A DNA stretch of 64,000 bases from CAWIMX01 sp963792785 (GTDB lineage: Bacteria; Acidobacteriota; Vicinamibacteria; Vicinamibacterales; CAVVIG01), in NCBI GenBank assembly GCA_963792785.1, contig CAWBXO010000001.1, forward strand, positions 1,612,001 through 1,676,000. The letters run 5' to 3'. Numbering within the stretch: the first letter of the stretch is position 1; each line of letters begins with the position of its first letter. Below are positions 41,448-50,519 of this stretch, in pieces. The translations under genes were made by a program, and so were the position numbers. The notes under the pieces were generated by a model that was not told the origin of the DNA, searched no databases, and saw only the letters and a program-made list of their open reading frames with translations.

Positions 41448-42125
41448 ATGGCCGCCCTCATCGTCCTGGTCAGCGCCGTCCCCCGCGCCCTTCGCCGAAT
41501 CGATGCGATTCTGTCCGACGCGGGCTATCTCGTCGCGGCCGTCCCATCGCCGGCCGAGGCACAGTACCTCCTCGACTCGGTGACGCCCGATCTGCTGCTC
41601 GTCGACGTGCGCCTCAACCTGGCCGGCGGCGCGCGCCTCGCCATACGGAGCCGCCTCGAGCGCCCCGCCCTCCCCGTCATCGTCGCGCACGAATCGGATG
41701 AGCCGGGGGTCGACGCCGACGCGAAGCGCCTGGGCGCGGCGTTCGTGCGGGCGTCGGCGGAGCGCCCGGAGCTCCTGCTACTCGTCGGCGCCGCGATCGA
41801 GCGACATCGGCGCGCGCAAGCCCCGGTGCGGCGATGGGCGCGGCGGCGGGCGCCGGTGTCGGTGCGCGTGCGCGCCGGCGACACGCCGGCGCAGGTGATC
41901 AACATGAGCCACGGCGGCGTGCAGCTGGCGATCGAGGACGGCCGCGACGTCCCGCCGGCGTTCGACATCACGCTGCCGCACACCGGCACGACGATCCGGG
42001 CCCGGCGCGCGTGGCTGTCGCACCCGACCAACGAACCGGCGACGTGCGGCGCCGAGATCGACGAGGCCGCCCGGCTCGTGTGGCGGCATTTCGTCGATAC
42101 CCTGCCGTCCCCGCCCAACTCCTGA
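41448..42125 (+). CDS. Receiver-PilZ fusion protein
   Basis: A 225-residue protein from the ATG at 41448. Residues 1-120 form a receiver-like domain (LIVLVSAVPRALRRIDAIL, PDLLLVDVRLNLAGGARL) with a Asp in LLVDVRL as the phosphoacceptor candidate but a degenerate acidic pair. Residues about 130-225 form a PilZ domain: RRWARRRAPVSVRVRAGD and VINMSHGGVQLAIEDG, the c-di-GMP-binding type (RR...R and D/N.S..G). It may link phosphorylation or c-di-GMP level to motility or envelope behaviour. Confidence 0.8.
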   Translation: MAALIVLVSAVPRALRRIDAILSDAGYLVAAVPSPAEAQYLLDSVTPDLLLVDVRLNLAGGARLAIRSRLERPALPVIVAHESDEPGVDADAKRLGAAFVRASAERPELLLLVGAAIERHRRAQAPVRRWARRRAPVSVRVRAGDTPAQVINMSHGGVQLAIEDGRDVPPAFDITLPHTGTTIRARRAWLSHPTNEPATCGAEIDEAARLVWRHFVDTLPSPPNS

Positions 42126-42165
42126 CGCCGGTGGTATCCTTGCGGCTCATACGGAAGGAGCCGCC

Positions 42166-43053
42166 ATGGAACGCAAGAAGGCCACGGATTTCCCGCAGGA
42201 ACTCCTCGACATCTTCCACGAGTACGTCCACGGCGACATCGACCGCCGCGCCTTCCTGGCGCGCGCGAGCAAGTTCGCCGTCGGCGGCCTCACGGCGGCC
42301 ACGCTGCTCGATCAGCTGAGACCCAACTACGCGTGGGCGCAGCAGGTCGCGCCCGACGATAGGCGGCTCCGCACCGAGCGCGTGACCGTGCCCTCGCCGC
42401 AGGGCAACGGCGAGATTCGCGGCTACTTCGCGCGGCCCGCGAACGCGGCCGGGCCGCTGCCGGCCGTGCTCGTCGTGCACGAGAACCGCGGCCTCAATCC
42501 TTATATAGAGGATGTCGCGCGCCGGCTCGCCACCGAGAACTTCATGGCGCTCGCGCCCGACGGCCTCACCTCGGTCGGCGGCTACCCCGGCGACGACGAG
42601 AAGGGCGGGGAGTTGTTCCGGCAGGTCGATCGCGGGAAGATGCTCGAGGACTTCGTGGCGTCGGCGAACTGGCTGAAGAGCCGGCCCGACTGCACCGGCA
42701 AGCTCGGCGTGGTCGGCTTCTGTTTCGGCGGCGGCGTGGCGAACTCCCTGGCCGTGCGCCTGCCGGATCTGGCGGCGGCGGTGCCGTTCTACGGCGCGGT
42801 GCCCACGCCCGAGGACATCGCGAAGATCAAGGCCGCGGTCCTGGTCCATCACGGCGAGCTCGACACGCGGCTGGCGGCCACGTGGCCCGACTACGACAAG
42901 GCGCTGACGGCGGCCGGCGTGCCGCACGAGGGCTACATCTACCCGCAGGCGAACCACGGCTTCCACAACGACACGACGCCGCGCTACGACGAGGCCGCGG
43001 CGAAACTCGCCTGGAGCCGGACGCTCGCGTGGTTCAACAAGTACCTCCGATAG
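42166..43053 (+). CDS. Dienelactone hydrolase-family protein with exported N-terminus
   Basis: A 295-residue alpha/beta hydrolase. An N-terminal segment (DIDRRAFLARASKFAVGGLT) resembles a Tat-type signal placed about 30 residues in. The nucleophile is Cys in LGVVGFCFGGGVANSL, the acid Asp in HHGELDTRL, and the His in YPQANHGFHNDT, the classic DLH triad. RBS GGAAGGAG is present at 42152. The enzyme may open lactone rings or cleave other esters; the natural substrate is unknown. Confidence 0.88.
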   Translation: MERKKATDFPQELLDIFHEYVHGDIDRRAFLARASKFAVGGLTAATLLDQLRPNYAWAQQVAPDDRRLRTERVTVPSPQGNGEIRGYFARPANAAGPLPAVLVVHENRGLNPYIEDVARRLATENFMALAPDGLTSVGGYPGDDEKGGELFRQVDRGKMLEDFVASANWLKSRPDCTGKLGVVGFCFGGGVANSLAVRLPDLAAAVPFYGAVPTPEDIAKIKAAVLVHHGELDTRLAATWPDYDKALTAAGVPHEGYIYPQANHGFHNDTTPRYDEAAAKLAWSRTLAWFNKYLR

Positions 43054-43118
43054 GTCGGGCAGGTCGGGTAGGTCGGGCAGGTCGGGTGGGTCGGGCAGGT
43101 CGGGTGGGTCAGCGGGTC
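43054..43118 (+). repeat. GTCGGGCAG / GTCGGGTGG tandem repeat
   Basis: About seven 9-base units in which GTCGGGCAG, GTCGGGTAG and GTCGGGTGG alternate, in the gap between the DLH gene and the MarR gene. A related GTCAGGTAGGCCG array lies at 48766-48803. Confidence 0.85.
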
Positions 43119-43142
43119 ACGCGTGATACACTGGCCTTATAT

Positions 43143-43646
43143 ATGGGAGCCAATACAATCAGCCGGGCCGGCGCCGAGCGGCGGGAGCTGCAGGCGATCC
43201 TCGACGGCATCCGGCACATCGTGCAGCGGCTGCGCGAGTCGTCCCGCGAGGCGGAGCGCCGCGTCGGGCTCACGGCGGCACAGCTCTTCGTCCTGCGCCA
43301 GCTCGCCGACGCCGACGGCCTCTCGATCAACGAGCTCGGCGCGCGCACGTACACGCACCAGAGCTCGGTGTCGGTCGTCGTCTCGCGGCTGGTCTCGGGC
43401 GGACTCGTCCGCCGCCGTCCTGCGGCCGCCGACGCGCGCCGCCGCGAGCTGTCACTCACTGCCCGAGGCCGCCGCGCGCTCGACACCGCACCCGAGGCGG
43501 CCCAGGCGGACCTGATTCGCGCGCTGCAGGGCCTGCCCGCTGCGCAGCGCCGCGCGCTCGCCGGCGCCATGCGCGCGATCGCGCGCGAGCTGGCCGCACA
43601 GCCGCGGCCGGCGATGTTCTTCGAGGCCCGGGCGCGGCGCCGCTGA
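43143..43646 (+). CDS. MarR-family transcriptional regulator
   Basis: A 167-residue winged-helix protein from the ATG at 43143. The family fold is visible: GLTAAQLFVLRQLADADGLS, INELGARTYTHQSSVSVVVS (recognition helix), RLVSGGLVRRRPAAADARRR (wing) and LSLTARGRRAL. It is followed two bases later by the ClC gene, so it probably regulates that operon. The AT-rich TTATATATG at the start suggests a -10 close to the gene. Confidence 0.88.
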   Translation: MGANTISRAGAERRELQAILDGIRHIVQRLRESSREAERRVGLTAAQLFVLRQLADADGLSINELGARTYTHQSSVSVVVSRLVSGGLVRRRPAAADARRRELSLTARGRRALDTAPEAAQADLIRALQGLPAAQRRALAGAMRAIARELAAQPRPAMFFEARARRR

Positions 43647-43648
43647 TC

Positions 43649-44914
43649 ATGGCCAGCGGCATCTACGCGCGCAACCTGCACCGATGGCTCGTGATCGCGC
43701 CGCTCATCGGGCTGCTGACCGGCCTCGTGATCACGGCGGTCGCGGTCGTGATCCTCGGCTGGCTCTGGCCCATCGTGTTCACCTTCTACCTCGCGCATCC
43801 GTGGTCGATTGTCCCGGGCTTGACCATCGGCCTCGGCGTGACCGGCGCGATCATGCAGTGGCTCACGCCGGATCCCAACGAACACTCGACCGAGGAGATC
43901 GTCCGCTCGTACCACCACCGCCAGGGCGCCATCGCGCTCAACGCGTTCCTCCCGAAGCTGGTCGCGGCGGTGACGACGGTCGGATTCGGCGGGAGCGCGG
44001 CCCTCGAAGGCCCGAGCATCTACGGGGGCGGCGCGATCGGGTCGTGGCTGTGGACGCACGTGCAGCGCTTCGCGCCGACGCCGCGCGACCGCCGGATCAT
44101 GCTGATCAGCGGCGCCGCCGCTGGCATGGCCGCGGTGTTCCGGGCGCCGCTCACCGGCCTCGTGTTCGCCCTCGAGATGCCGTACAAGGACGACCTCGCG
44201 CACGAGGCGCTGCTTCCGTCGCTCATTGCGGCGGTCGTGGCGTACGTGACGCTCGCGGCCTTCCTCGGCGCGCGGCCGGTCTTCGACTTCGTGAGCGGCG
44301 CCCCGTTCACCGGCCGCGATCTCGCGTGGTCGGCGCTCCTCGGCGCCCTGATCGGCGTCGCGGCGATGGGGTTTGCGCTCCTCTTCCGCCGCGCCCGCGC
44401 GTTCTTCGTGAGCGCGCGGTGGCCGCACTGGACGAAACTCGCCGCGGGCGGCGCGCTCACCGGCATCTGCGGTCTCGCCTTCACGCAGCTGTTCCACGAC
44501 ACGCTCGTCCCGATCGGGCCCAACTACGAAGCCGTGGGCCTCATCCTCGGGACGCGGCACAACGCGACTGAGCTCGTCGCGTTCGGCGGCTTCAAGCTCG
44601 CCGCCACGATCTTCACGCTGGCATCGGGAGGCGTGAGCGCCATGTTCGTGCCCTTGTTCCTCACCGGTGAGGCGCTGGGCACGGCCTTCGGCCAGGTGAT
44701 CGCGGGACCAGTGGAGCTCTACGCCGCGGTGGGCATGTCGGCGTTCATCGCGGCCGCCTACAAGACGCCGCTCGCGGCGGTCGTCTTCGTCGCGGAAGCG
44801 ACGGGCGGCCACGCGTACATCGTGCCCGCCCTCGTCGGCGCCGCCGTGGCCTACGCCGTGTCGGGCGACGCGTCAGTGTCGGGCGATCAGCACGTGCACC
44901 AGGGAGGGCGCTGA
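43649..44914 (+). CDS. ClC-family chloride channel or transporter
   Basis: A 421-residue membrane protein with about ten helices. The ClC selectivity motif appears as GFGGSAALEGPSIYGG (the Glu is the gating residue, about 119). The second motif region is GLILGTRHNATELVAFGGFK, and the third is in LASGGVSAMFVPLFLTGEAL. The last helices carry AAYKTPLAAVVFVAEATGG. ClC proteins move chloride, or exchange it for protons, across the membrane. No CBS domain is present. Confidence 0.9.
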   Translation: MASGIYARNLHRWLVIAPLIGLLTGLVITAVAVVILGWLWPIVFTFYLAHPWSIVPGLTIGLGVTGAIMQWLTPDPNEHSTEEIVRSYHHRQGAIALNAFLPKLVAAVTTVGFGGSAALEGPSIYGGGAIGSWLWTHVQRFAPTPRDRRIMLISGAAAGMAAVFRAPLTGLVFALEMPYKDDLAHEALLPSLIAAVVAYVTLAAFLGARPVFDFVSGAPFTGRDLAWSALLGALIGVAAMGFALLFRRARAFFVSARWPHWTKLAAGGALTGICGLAFTQLFHDTLVPIGPNYEAVGLILGTRHNATELVAFGGFKLAATIFTLASGGVSAMFVPLFLTGEALGTAFGQVIAGPVELYAAVGMSAFIAAAYKTPLAAVVFVAEATGGHAYIVPALVGAAVAYAVSGDASVSGDQHVHQGGR

Positions 44915-44937
44915 CACCGGCGGCGCGCCGGTCGGTC

Positions 44938-47073
44938 TCAGCGCGCGGCCGCGGCAGGCAGCGCGTACGCCACGTACCGCCCCGCCGCGTTCCCGCCGGC
45001 GACCGCCACCACGATGTACTGCCGGCCCTGCCACATGTAGGTCATCGGCGACCCGGTCTGCGCCCCGTCCATGAGCACGCTGCCGGCGTCCGCGCCCGAC
45101 TGCTTGTCGTAGGCGCGCAGCAGCGCGCCGCGCGGATGGCCGGCGCCGGTCGTCACGGTCGGCTCGCCGGCGACGACGAGGGATTTGGTCACGACGATGC
45201 CGACGCTCGTCTGTTGTCCGGTCCGCGGAAGGGTCAGGCCCTGCAGCAGCGGGTGGTTGCGAATCGCGTCGGGCGTGTCCCCGTGCGGCACCTGCCAGAC
45301 GATCTCGCCGCGATCGAGATTGATGGCCGCGATGGTGCCGTAGGGCGGCTTGTTGATCGGCAGGCCCTCGACCGTCGGCGCGCCGAGGAAGCCGGCGCCC
45401 ATGTTGCGCGGCGGCTGCGGGTTGCCCGGCGCCACGGGGTGCTCGGGCGACCGCCCGCCGTGCAGCCGCGGGCCGTCGCCCGACGCCCCGGCGACGTCGC
45501 GCAGCCCGGCCAGCACGTCGCCGCCGACGTAGGCGGAATCCGAAAAGCGCTTGTCGGTCACGGGCACCACCCCCAGGCCAACCACCTGCTGGTTCGCCGA
45601 GGCGTACACGGTGTGCGTCTCGGGGTCGTACGCCCCGCCCGGCCAGTTGGTGCCGCCGAGCGCGGTCGCGAACGTCAGGATCTTGATCGGGCCGTCGGGC
45701 CGGCTGAGCGGGGGCGGATCGAAGAGCTTCCCGAGCTGGAACTTCGACGCGATCGCGAGCGCTTCCGCGTGGAGCTCCGGCGTGAAGTCGATGAGCTCGT
45801 CCGGCGTGAGGTCCTGCCGCGAGTACGCGGGTGGCCTGGTCGGCACGGGCTGGGTCGGCGAGTACCACTCGCCGGGCACGTCACCCTGCTTCACCGGCCG
45901 CTCCTCGAACGGCCAGACGGGCTCGCCGCTGACGCGGTCGAACACGTACAGGAAGCCCTGCTTGCTCGGGAGCGCCACCGCCTTGATCGCGCGGCCGTTG
46001 ACGGTGATGTCGGCCAGAATCGGCGCCGAGGAGAGATCGAAGTCCCACAACGGGTGGTGCACCACCTGGTAGTGCCACTTGCGCTCGCCCGTCTTCAGGT
46101 CCACGCAGACGAGGCTCTCGGCGAAGAGGTTGTTCCCCGGGCGTTCCCCGCCGTAGTAGTCGTTGGTCGGCGTCTCGACGGGCAGGTACGCGAGCCCGAG
46201 TTCCTCATCCACCGCCATGTGCGCCCACACGCCGGTGTTCCCCGTGGTCGCCCAGGAGCCGTTCAGCCACGTGTCGTTGCCGAACTCGCCCGGTTGCGGG
46301 ATGGTGTGGAACGTCCAGAGCCGCTTGCCGGTCCGGACATCGAAGGCGCGCACATAGCCCTTGACGTTGTTCATGACCGCCGGGGTCGTGCCTTCGCGGC
46401 CCGCGGCGCCGACGATGACCGTGTCGCCGGAGACGACCGGCGACGCGTGCAGGCCGACGTCGGCCATCGTGAGCGCGTCCTCGTCGGCGGTCGCGAAGCG
46501 GCTGAGATCCTGGTCGAAGTCCTGCTTGAGATCGACGGCACCGCCGTCCCCGAAGGTCGGAATCGGCTCGCCGGTCTTCGCGTCGAGGGCGCGCAGCCGG
46601 TACCCGGTCGTGACGTAGAGGATGCGTTCCTCGACGCCGTCGGTCCAGTACGCGACCCCGCGCCCCGATCCGACGCGCGGCGCGTACTCGGCGCGCTTGC
46701 CCTCGTCCTCCTGGTGCAGCCAGCGCCTCTCACCCGTCGAGGCGTCGAGCGCCGCGACCGATCGGAACGGTCCCCCGCCCACGACGTAGACGACGCCGTT
46801 CGCCATGATGGGCGTGCCGCCCAGCCGGAACTCCGGCCGCGGCGCCATGTCCTGGGTGCTGAACGTCCAGGCGACCTGGAGCGTGTCGAAGTTCCCGGCG
46901 TTGATCTGGTCGAACGGCTTGTAGCGCGCATTCGTCACGTCGCCGCCGTAGTACGTCCAGTTGCCGTCCACCGCGGCCCGGTTACCGCCGCAGGCGGCCA
47001 GTGACAGCGCGCAGCCCAGCGCGAGACCGCGGAGCCCGAGGGTCGTCGCGACGCCAAGCGGCTTGCTCTGCAC
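44938..47073 (-). CDS. PQQ-dependent (quinoprotein) dehydrogenase, lipoprotein form
   Basis: A 711-residue homologue of the protein at 262-2397. It starts with a lipoprotein-type signal (LALGCALSLAACGGNRAA, lipobox LAAC) instead of a simple signal. Propeller blades are clear: WTYYGGDVTNARYKPFDQIN, VAWTFSTQDMAPRPEF, YLPVETPTNDYYGG and GERKWHYQVVHHPLWDFD. It ends GRYVAYALPAAAAR. It lacks the Cys-Cys pair of the other copy. The cytochrome c gene upstream (47090-48025) is separated by 16 bases, so it is the likely electron acceptor. Confidence 0.92.
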   Translation of the reverse strand: MQSKPLGVATTLGLRGLALGCALSLAACGGNRAAVDGNWTYYGGDVTNARYKPFDQINAGNFDTLQVAWTFSTQDMAPRPEFRLGGTPIMANGVVYVVGGGPFRSVAALDASTGERRWLHQEDEGKRAEYAPRVGSGRGVAYWTDGVEERILYVTTGYRLRALDAKTGEPIPTFGDGGAVDLKQDFDQDLSRFATADEDALTMADVGLHASPVVSGDTVIVGAAGREGTTPAVMNNVKGYVRAFDVRTGKRLWTFHTIPQPGEFGNDTWLNGSWATTGNTGVWAHMAVDEELGLAYLPVETPTNDYYGGERPGNNLFAESLVCVDLKTGERKWHYQVVHHPLWDFDLSSAPILADITVNGRAIKAVALPSKQGFLYVFDRVSGEPVWPFEERPVKQGDVPGEWYSPTQPVPTRPPAYSRQDLTPDELIDFTPELHAEALAIASKFQLGKLFDPPPLSRPDGPIKILTFATALGGTNWPGGAYDPETHTVYASANQQVVGLGVVPVTDKRFSDSAYVGGDVLAGLRDVAGASGDGPRLHGGRSPEHPVAPGNPQPPRNMGAGFLGAPTVEGLPINKPPYGTIAAINLDRGEIVWQVPHGDTPDAIRNHPLLQGLTLPRTGQQTSVGIVVTKSLVVAGEPTVTTGAGHPRGALLRAYDKQSGADAGSVLMDGAQTGSPMTYMWQGRQYIVVAVAGGNAAGRYVAYALPAAAAR

Positions 47074-47089
47074 GGGTGACTCCTTTTCG

Positions 47090-48025
47090 TCAATGCGCCG
47101 GATAGTAGACCGCGTCGGCGGGCAGGGGCTCGGTGAGGTAGTCCTCGTCTTTGAACGGATAGGCCGGCCGCGGCTTCGACGTGATGAACGCTGCGATCTG
47201 CTGCGCTTCCTCGTCGGTCAGACTGCCGGGCGCGAGATACGGCATCATGTAGCGGATGATGCCGGCGAGCGTGTAGACGCGCGCGGCGCCGGCCCCGTCG
47301 TTCCAGGAGCCCGGGCCCCACAGCGGGCCCGGCTTCATGTCGCCGACCTGCACGCCCTGGCCGTCCTGGCCGTGGCAGTTCGTGCAGTGATCCATGAACA
47401 GCTCCTCGCCGCGCGCGGGATCGAGCTGGTCCACCGGGATCACCGCCGCCTTCGCGATCGTGTTCTGGGCGCGCCAGGGCGGGGCCTGCCCCACCGTGAT
47501 GCCGTTCGACAGCCACGCGAGATATGCCGACACGGCGAGCACTTCGCGATCGTCCGGCTGCGCCAGCTCGACGCCCTCGCCGCCAGCGGCGCCGTTCTCG
47601 CTCCGCACGAAACAGTCGACGACGCGATCGGGCAGCGAGAAGAGGCGCCCGGCCCGCTTGTTGTACTCGGGAAACAGCTGCGCGATGCCGACGACCGGCA
47701 GCGCCTTTTCCCGCTGGCCGGCATTCAGGTGGCAATTCCCGCACGACATCGTTCCGCCGGTGAGGCGCGGCGCCTCCGCCGGCGTGTTCATGAAGATTTG
47801 ATAGCCGAGCCGGATCTCACGCGACAGCTTCGAGTCGTCCAGGCTGGCGTCGGTGAGCGGATTCTTCGGCACGTCCCACGCCGTCACCATCGTCATATTC
47901 GCGGGCACGAGCGGGCCGGCCAGGGGATACCACGGCACGCCGGGCTCGGCCGGGCGCTGGCGCGCGCAGCCGGACGCGGCCGCGATCGCCAGAACCACCG
48001 TGACAAGCCGGAGACAACATTTCAT
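47090..48025 (-). CDS. Dihaem c-type cytochrome, TsdA-like
   Basis: A 311-residue lipoprotein (MKCCLRLVTVVLAIAAASGC, lipobox ASGC). It has two CxxCH haem sites: SCGNCHLNAG (about 98) and HCTNCHGQDG (about 218). The region AQLFPEYNKRAGRLFSLPDR and VVDCFVRSENG resembles the family of thiosulfate dehydrogenase TsdA, where a Cys or Met serves as second axial ligand. Met residues in MKPGPLWG and YMMPYL are ligand candidates. With the PQQ dehydrogenase it may carry electrons onward; direct thiosulfate oxidation is an alternative. Confidence 0.85.
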   Translation of the reverse strand: MKCCLRLVTVVLAIAAASGCARQRPAEPGVPWYPLAGPLVPANMTMVTAWDVPKNPLTDASLDDSKLSREIRLGYQIFMNTPAEAPRLTGGTMSCGNCHLNAGQREKALPVVGIAQLFPEYNKRAGRLFSLPDRVVDCFVRSENGAAGGEGVELAQPDDREVLAVSAYLAWLSNGITVGQAPPWRAQNTIAKAAVIPVDQLDPARGEELFMDHCTNCHGQDGQGVQVGDMKPGPLWGPGSWNDGAGAARVYTLAGIIRYMMPYLAPGSLTDEEAQQIAAFITSKPRPAYPFKDEDYLTEPLPADAVYYPAH

Positions 48026-48060
48026 GGACGCGACTCCACCGTACGCGTTAGTGTAGCGGC

Positions 48061-48759
48061 ATGAATGAGACCCTTTCCACCCTGAAGCGGCGCGGATTCC
48101 TGCGGCGGGCCGGCGCGGGGCTGGCCGGCATCGGCGCGTTCGCCGGCGGCGGCGCCGTGGCCGCGGCGCAGGCCCCCGGGGGCGCGGCGTGGGAGCCGGC
48201 GGTCCATGCGGAGGACGCCTGGCTCGACCGGGGGGCCAAGCACCGCCTCTTCCTCGACAGCGTGTCGCCCAACGGCTTCGGCACCGCCCTGCTCTACGCC
48301 AACAACTTCTTCAACGCGAACCGGTCGGGCTACGCGCTCACCGATCAGGACCTGGGCGTCGCGATCTGCGCCCGGCACAACTCGACGCCGTTCGCGTTCA
48401 ACGACGCGATGTGGGCGAAGTACGGCGGCCCCATGTCGGAGTCCGCCGACTTCACGGATCCCAAGACCAAGGCGGCCGCGAAGGTGAACGTGTACCAGGC
48501 GTCCGGGTACGGCGGGGACCTGACGAGCATGGGCACGACGATCGACTCGCTCGTGGGCAAGGGCGCCCAGTTCGCGGTCTGCCAGCTGGCGACGCGCCGA
48601 ATCGCGTCGCTGGTCGCGAAGGCCACGGGCCAGACTGTCGACGCGGTGCTCGCCGAGCTCACGTCGAACCTGGTCGGCAGCGCGCACATGGTCCCGGCCG
48701 GCATCGTCGCCGTGGGCCGCGCGCAGGAACACGGGTACGGTTTCGCCTACGGCGGGTGA
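48061..48759 (+). CDS. DsrE-like exported (Tat) protein
   Basis: A 232-residue protein with a twin-arginine-like start (STLKRRGFLRRAGAGLAG) and a mature DsrE-like fold with QDLGVAICARHNSTPFAFND and GAQFAVCQLATRRIASLVAK. The Cys in the second motif could be the sulfur-carrying residue. TAGTGT ends six bases before the ATG (48049-48054), a possible leaderless promoter. It is followed by a phosphatase-like and a sulfite oxidase-like gene, a sulfur-related context. Confidence 0.72.
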   Translation: MNETLSTLKRRGFLRRAGAGLAGIGAFAGGGAVAAAQAPGGAAWEPAVHAEDAWLDRGAKHRLFLDSVSPNGFGTALLYANNFFNANRSGYALTDQDLGVAICARHNSTPFAFNDAMWAKYGGPMSESADFTDPKTKAAAKVNVYQASGYGGDLTSMGTTIDSLVGKGAQFAVCQLATRRIASLVAKATGQTVDAVLAELTSNLVGSAHMVPAGIVAVGRAQEHGYGFAYGG

Positions 48760-48765
48760 TCGAGG

Positions 48766-48803
48766 TCAGGTAGGCCGGGTCGGTCAGGTCGGCCGGGTAG
48801 GGA
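48766..48803 (+). repeat. GTCAGGTAGGCCGG tandem repeat
   Basis: Degenerate units GGTCAGGTAGGCCGGGTC, GGTCAGGTCGGCCGGGTA just after the DsrE-like gene; same type as 43054-43118. Confidence 0.75.
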
Positions 48804-48811
48804 GAGTCACG

Positions 48812-49348
48812 ATGTCTAAACGAATCTTGTCGGCAGTCACGCTGGTCGGTTTTCTGCTCGTCCCGGTGGTCGCAGGCGCGCAGGTCCAGAAGGAAACCGT
48901 CGAGGGCATCCGCAATTTCGCGCACCTCGATACCACGATCGCCTGCGGCGGCGCGACGACGGCGGCCGCGGTGCCGGAACTGAAGAAGATGGGCTACGCG
49001 TCCATCATCAACCTGCGCCAGGCGAGCGAAGCCGGCGCGGACATCGACGCCGAGGCCGCCGCGGCCAAGGCGGCGGGCATCACCTTCGTGCACCTGCCGT
49101 TCAACGCGGCGTCGCCGGATCCCGCCATCATCGACGGGTTCATCAAAGCCGTGACGACGCCAGCCAACCAGCCGGCGTTCGTCCACTGCGCGAGCGGCAA
49201 TCGCGCGGCCGCGCTCTGGATGATCAAGCGCATCGACGTCGACGGCTGGGACACGGACCGCGCCGCCGCCGAAGCCGCGTCGCTCGGGATGACGAGCGAG
49301 GGGCTCAAGACGTTCGCCCTCAACTATGCCGAGGAGCACAAGAAGTGA
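48812..49348 (+). CDS. Exported protein tyrosine phosphatase-like (DUF442-type) protein
   Basis: A 178-residue exported protein (signal MSKRILSAVTLVGFLLVPVV). It has the phosphatase-loop motif HCASGNRAA (Cys-X5-Arg, about residues 127-133). Its general layout, with YASIINLRQASEAGAD and ITFVHLPFNAASPD, matches the DUF442/beta-lactamase-hydrolase-like phosphatase-fold family. This family is often found beside sulfide or sulfite enzymes. Phosphatase activity is possible but not certain. The stop overlaps the next start. Confidence 0.82.
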   Translation: MSKRILSAVTLVGFLLVPVVAGAQVQKETVEGIRNFAHLDTTIACGGATTAAAVPELKKMGYASIINLRQASEAGADIDAEAAAAKAAGITFVHLPFNAASPDPAIIDGFIKAVTTPANQPAFVHCASGNRAAALWMIKRIDVDGWDTDRAAAEAASLGMTSEGLKTFALNYAEEHKK

Positions 49349-50508
49349 AGCCTGCTGAGACGACACGGCGCACGTTACTCAAGACGGGGTTGGGCGCGGC
49401 CGGGGTGTTCATGTTCGGGGTGCCCGACTGGGCGCTGCCGGTGCTCGCGCAGGGCGACGAGGTGATGACGTTCACCGACTTCCCCGCGAACTTCAGCGCG
49501 GGCACGGGCGAGACGCGCCGATACGACACCCGCACGATCGACGGTCCGCTCACGCCGGCCGGCGAGTTCTTCACGACGCAGCACTACGGCCACCCGGATG
49601 TCGACCTGGCGGCCTACCGGCTGCGGATTGACGGCATGGTGAACCGACCGATCGTGCTGTCGCTCGACGAGCTCAAGGCGATGGGCGGCACCGATTCCAT
49701 CGTCGGCTTCGAGTGCTCGGGCAACCGCGGGCCGACGCAGTCGCTGGCGGGCAACGGCCGCTGGACCGGCGTCCCACTGAAGGCCGTGCTCGATCGCGCC
49801 GGCGTGAAGGCCGAGGCGCGCACGTTCATCTTCTTCGGCGCCGACCGCAGCGAAGAAGACGTGGACTTCCGCGGCCGCGCCACCAAGGTGATGCAGCAGT
49901 TCGGCCGCAGCCTCGACCGCGAGAAGGCGCTCGCGCCCGAGCCGTTCCTCGCCTGGGCCCTGAACGGCGCGCCGCTGACGAAGCACCAGGGCCAGCCGCT
50001 GCGGCTCATCGTGCCGGGCTGGTACTCGGTCGCCAACGTGAAGTGGCTCACCGACATCCACGTCCAGCAGGACGCGTACCTCGGCAAGTTCCAGGCGCGC
50101 TGGTACCGCACGCTCTGGGGCGAGGAGATCAACGGCGAGACCAAGTGGATCGAGACGGCCGTCACCCACATGCGGCCGAAATCGTTCGTCGCGCGCGTCA
50201 CGAAGAACGGCTCGCGCTACACGGCGCTCGGCGTCATCCTCAACGACGGCACGCCGATCAAGACCATCGAGGTCAAAGTCGACGATGGGCCGTGGCAGCC
50301 GGCGACGATGGACCCGCGAACGAAAGAGAAGTATTCCTGGAAGCTCTTCACCTACAACTGGGCGAATCCCACGCCGGGTGAGCACACGATCGTGTCGCGC
50401 GTGACCGACGCCAACGGCCTCGTGCAGCCGACGGCCGAGCAGCTCGAGAACAAGAAGACGTTCCTCGAGGACAACTCGCAGTCGGTGCGCAAGGTCACGA
50501 TCTCGTAG
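49345..50508 (+). CDS. Sulfite oxidase-type molybdopterin oxidoreductase, Tat-exported
   Basis: A 387-residue enzyme starting from GTG 49345, coupled to the previous gene (GTGA overlap). The Tat signal is TTRRTLLKTGLGAAGVFMFG. The molybdenum-binding Cys lies in IVGFECSGNRGPTQSL (about 127), the family hallmark. The dimerisation domain follows from about 270 (IETAVTHMRPKSFVARV and TIEVKVDDGPWQPA). Such enzymes oxidise sulfite or related compounds in the periplasm, passing electrons to a cytochrome; the dihaem cytochrome of this region is a candidate acceptor. Confidence 0.9.
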   Translation: MKPAETTRRTLLKTGLGAAGVFMFGVPDWALPVLAQGDEVMTFTDFPANFSAGTGETRRYDTRTIDGPLTPAGEFFTTQHYGHPDVDLAAYRLRIDGMVNRPIVLSLDELKAMGGTDSIVGFECSGNRGPTQSLAGNGRWTGVPLKAVLDRAGVKAEARTFIFFGADRSEEDVDFRGRATKVMQQFGRSLDREKALAPEPFLAWALNGAPLTKHQGQPLRLIVPGWYSVANVKWLTDIHVQQDAYLGKFQARWYRTLWGEEINGETKWIETAVTHMRPKSFVARVTKNGSRYTALGVILNDGTPIKTIEVKVDDGPWQPATMDPRTKEKYSWKLFTYNWANPTPGEHTIVSRVTDANGLVQPTAEQLENKKTFLEDNSQSVRKVTIS

Positions 50509-50519
50509 GCCGACGCTTC

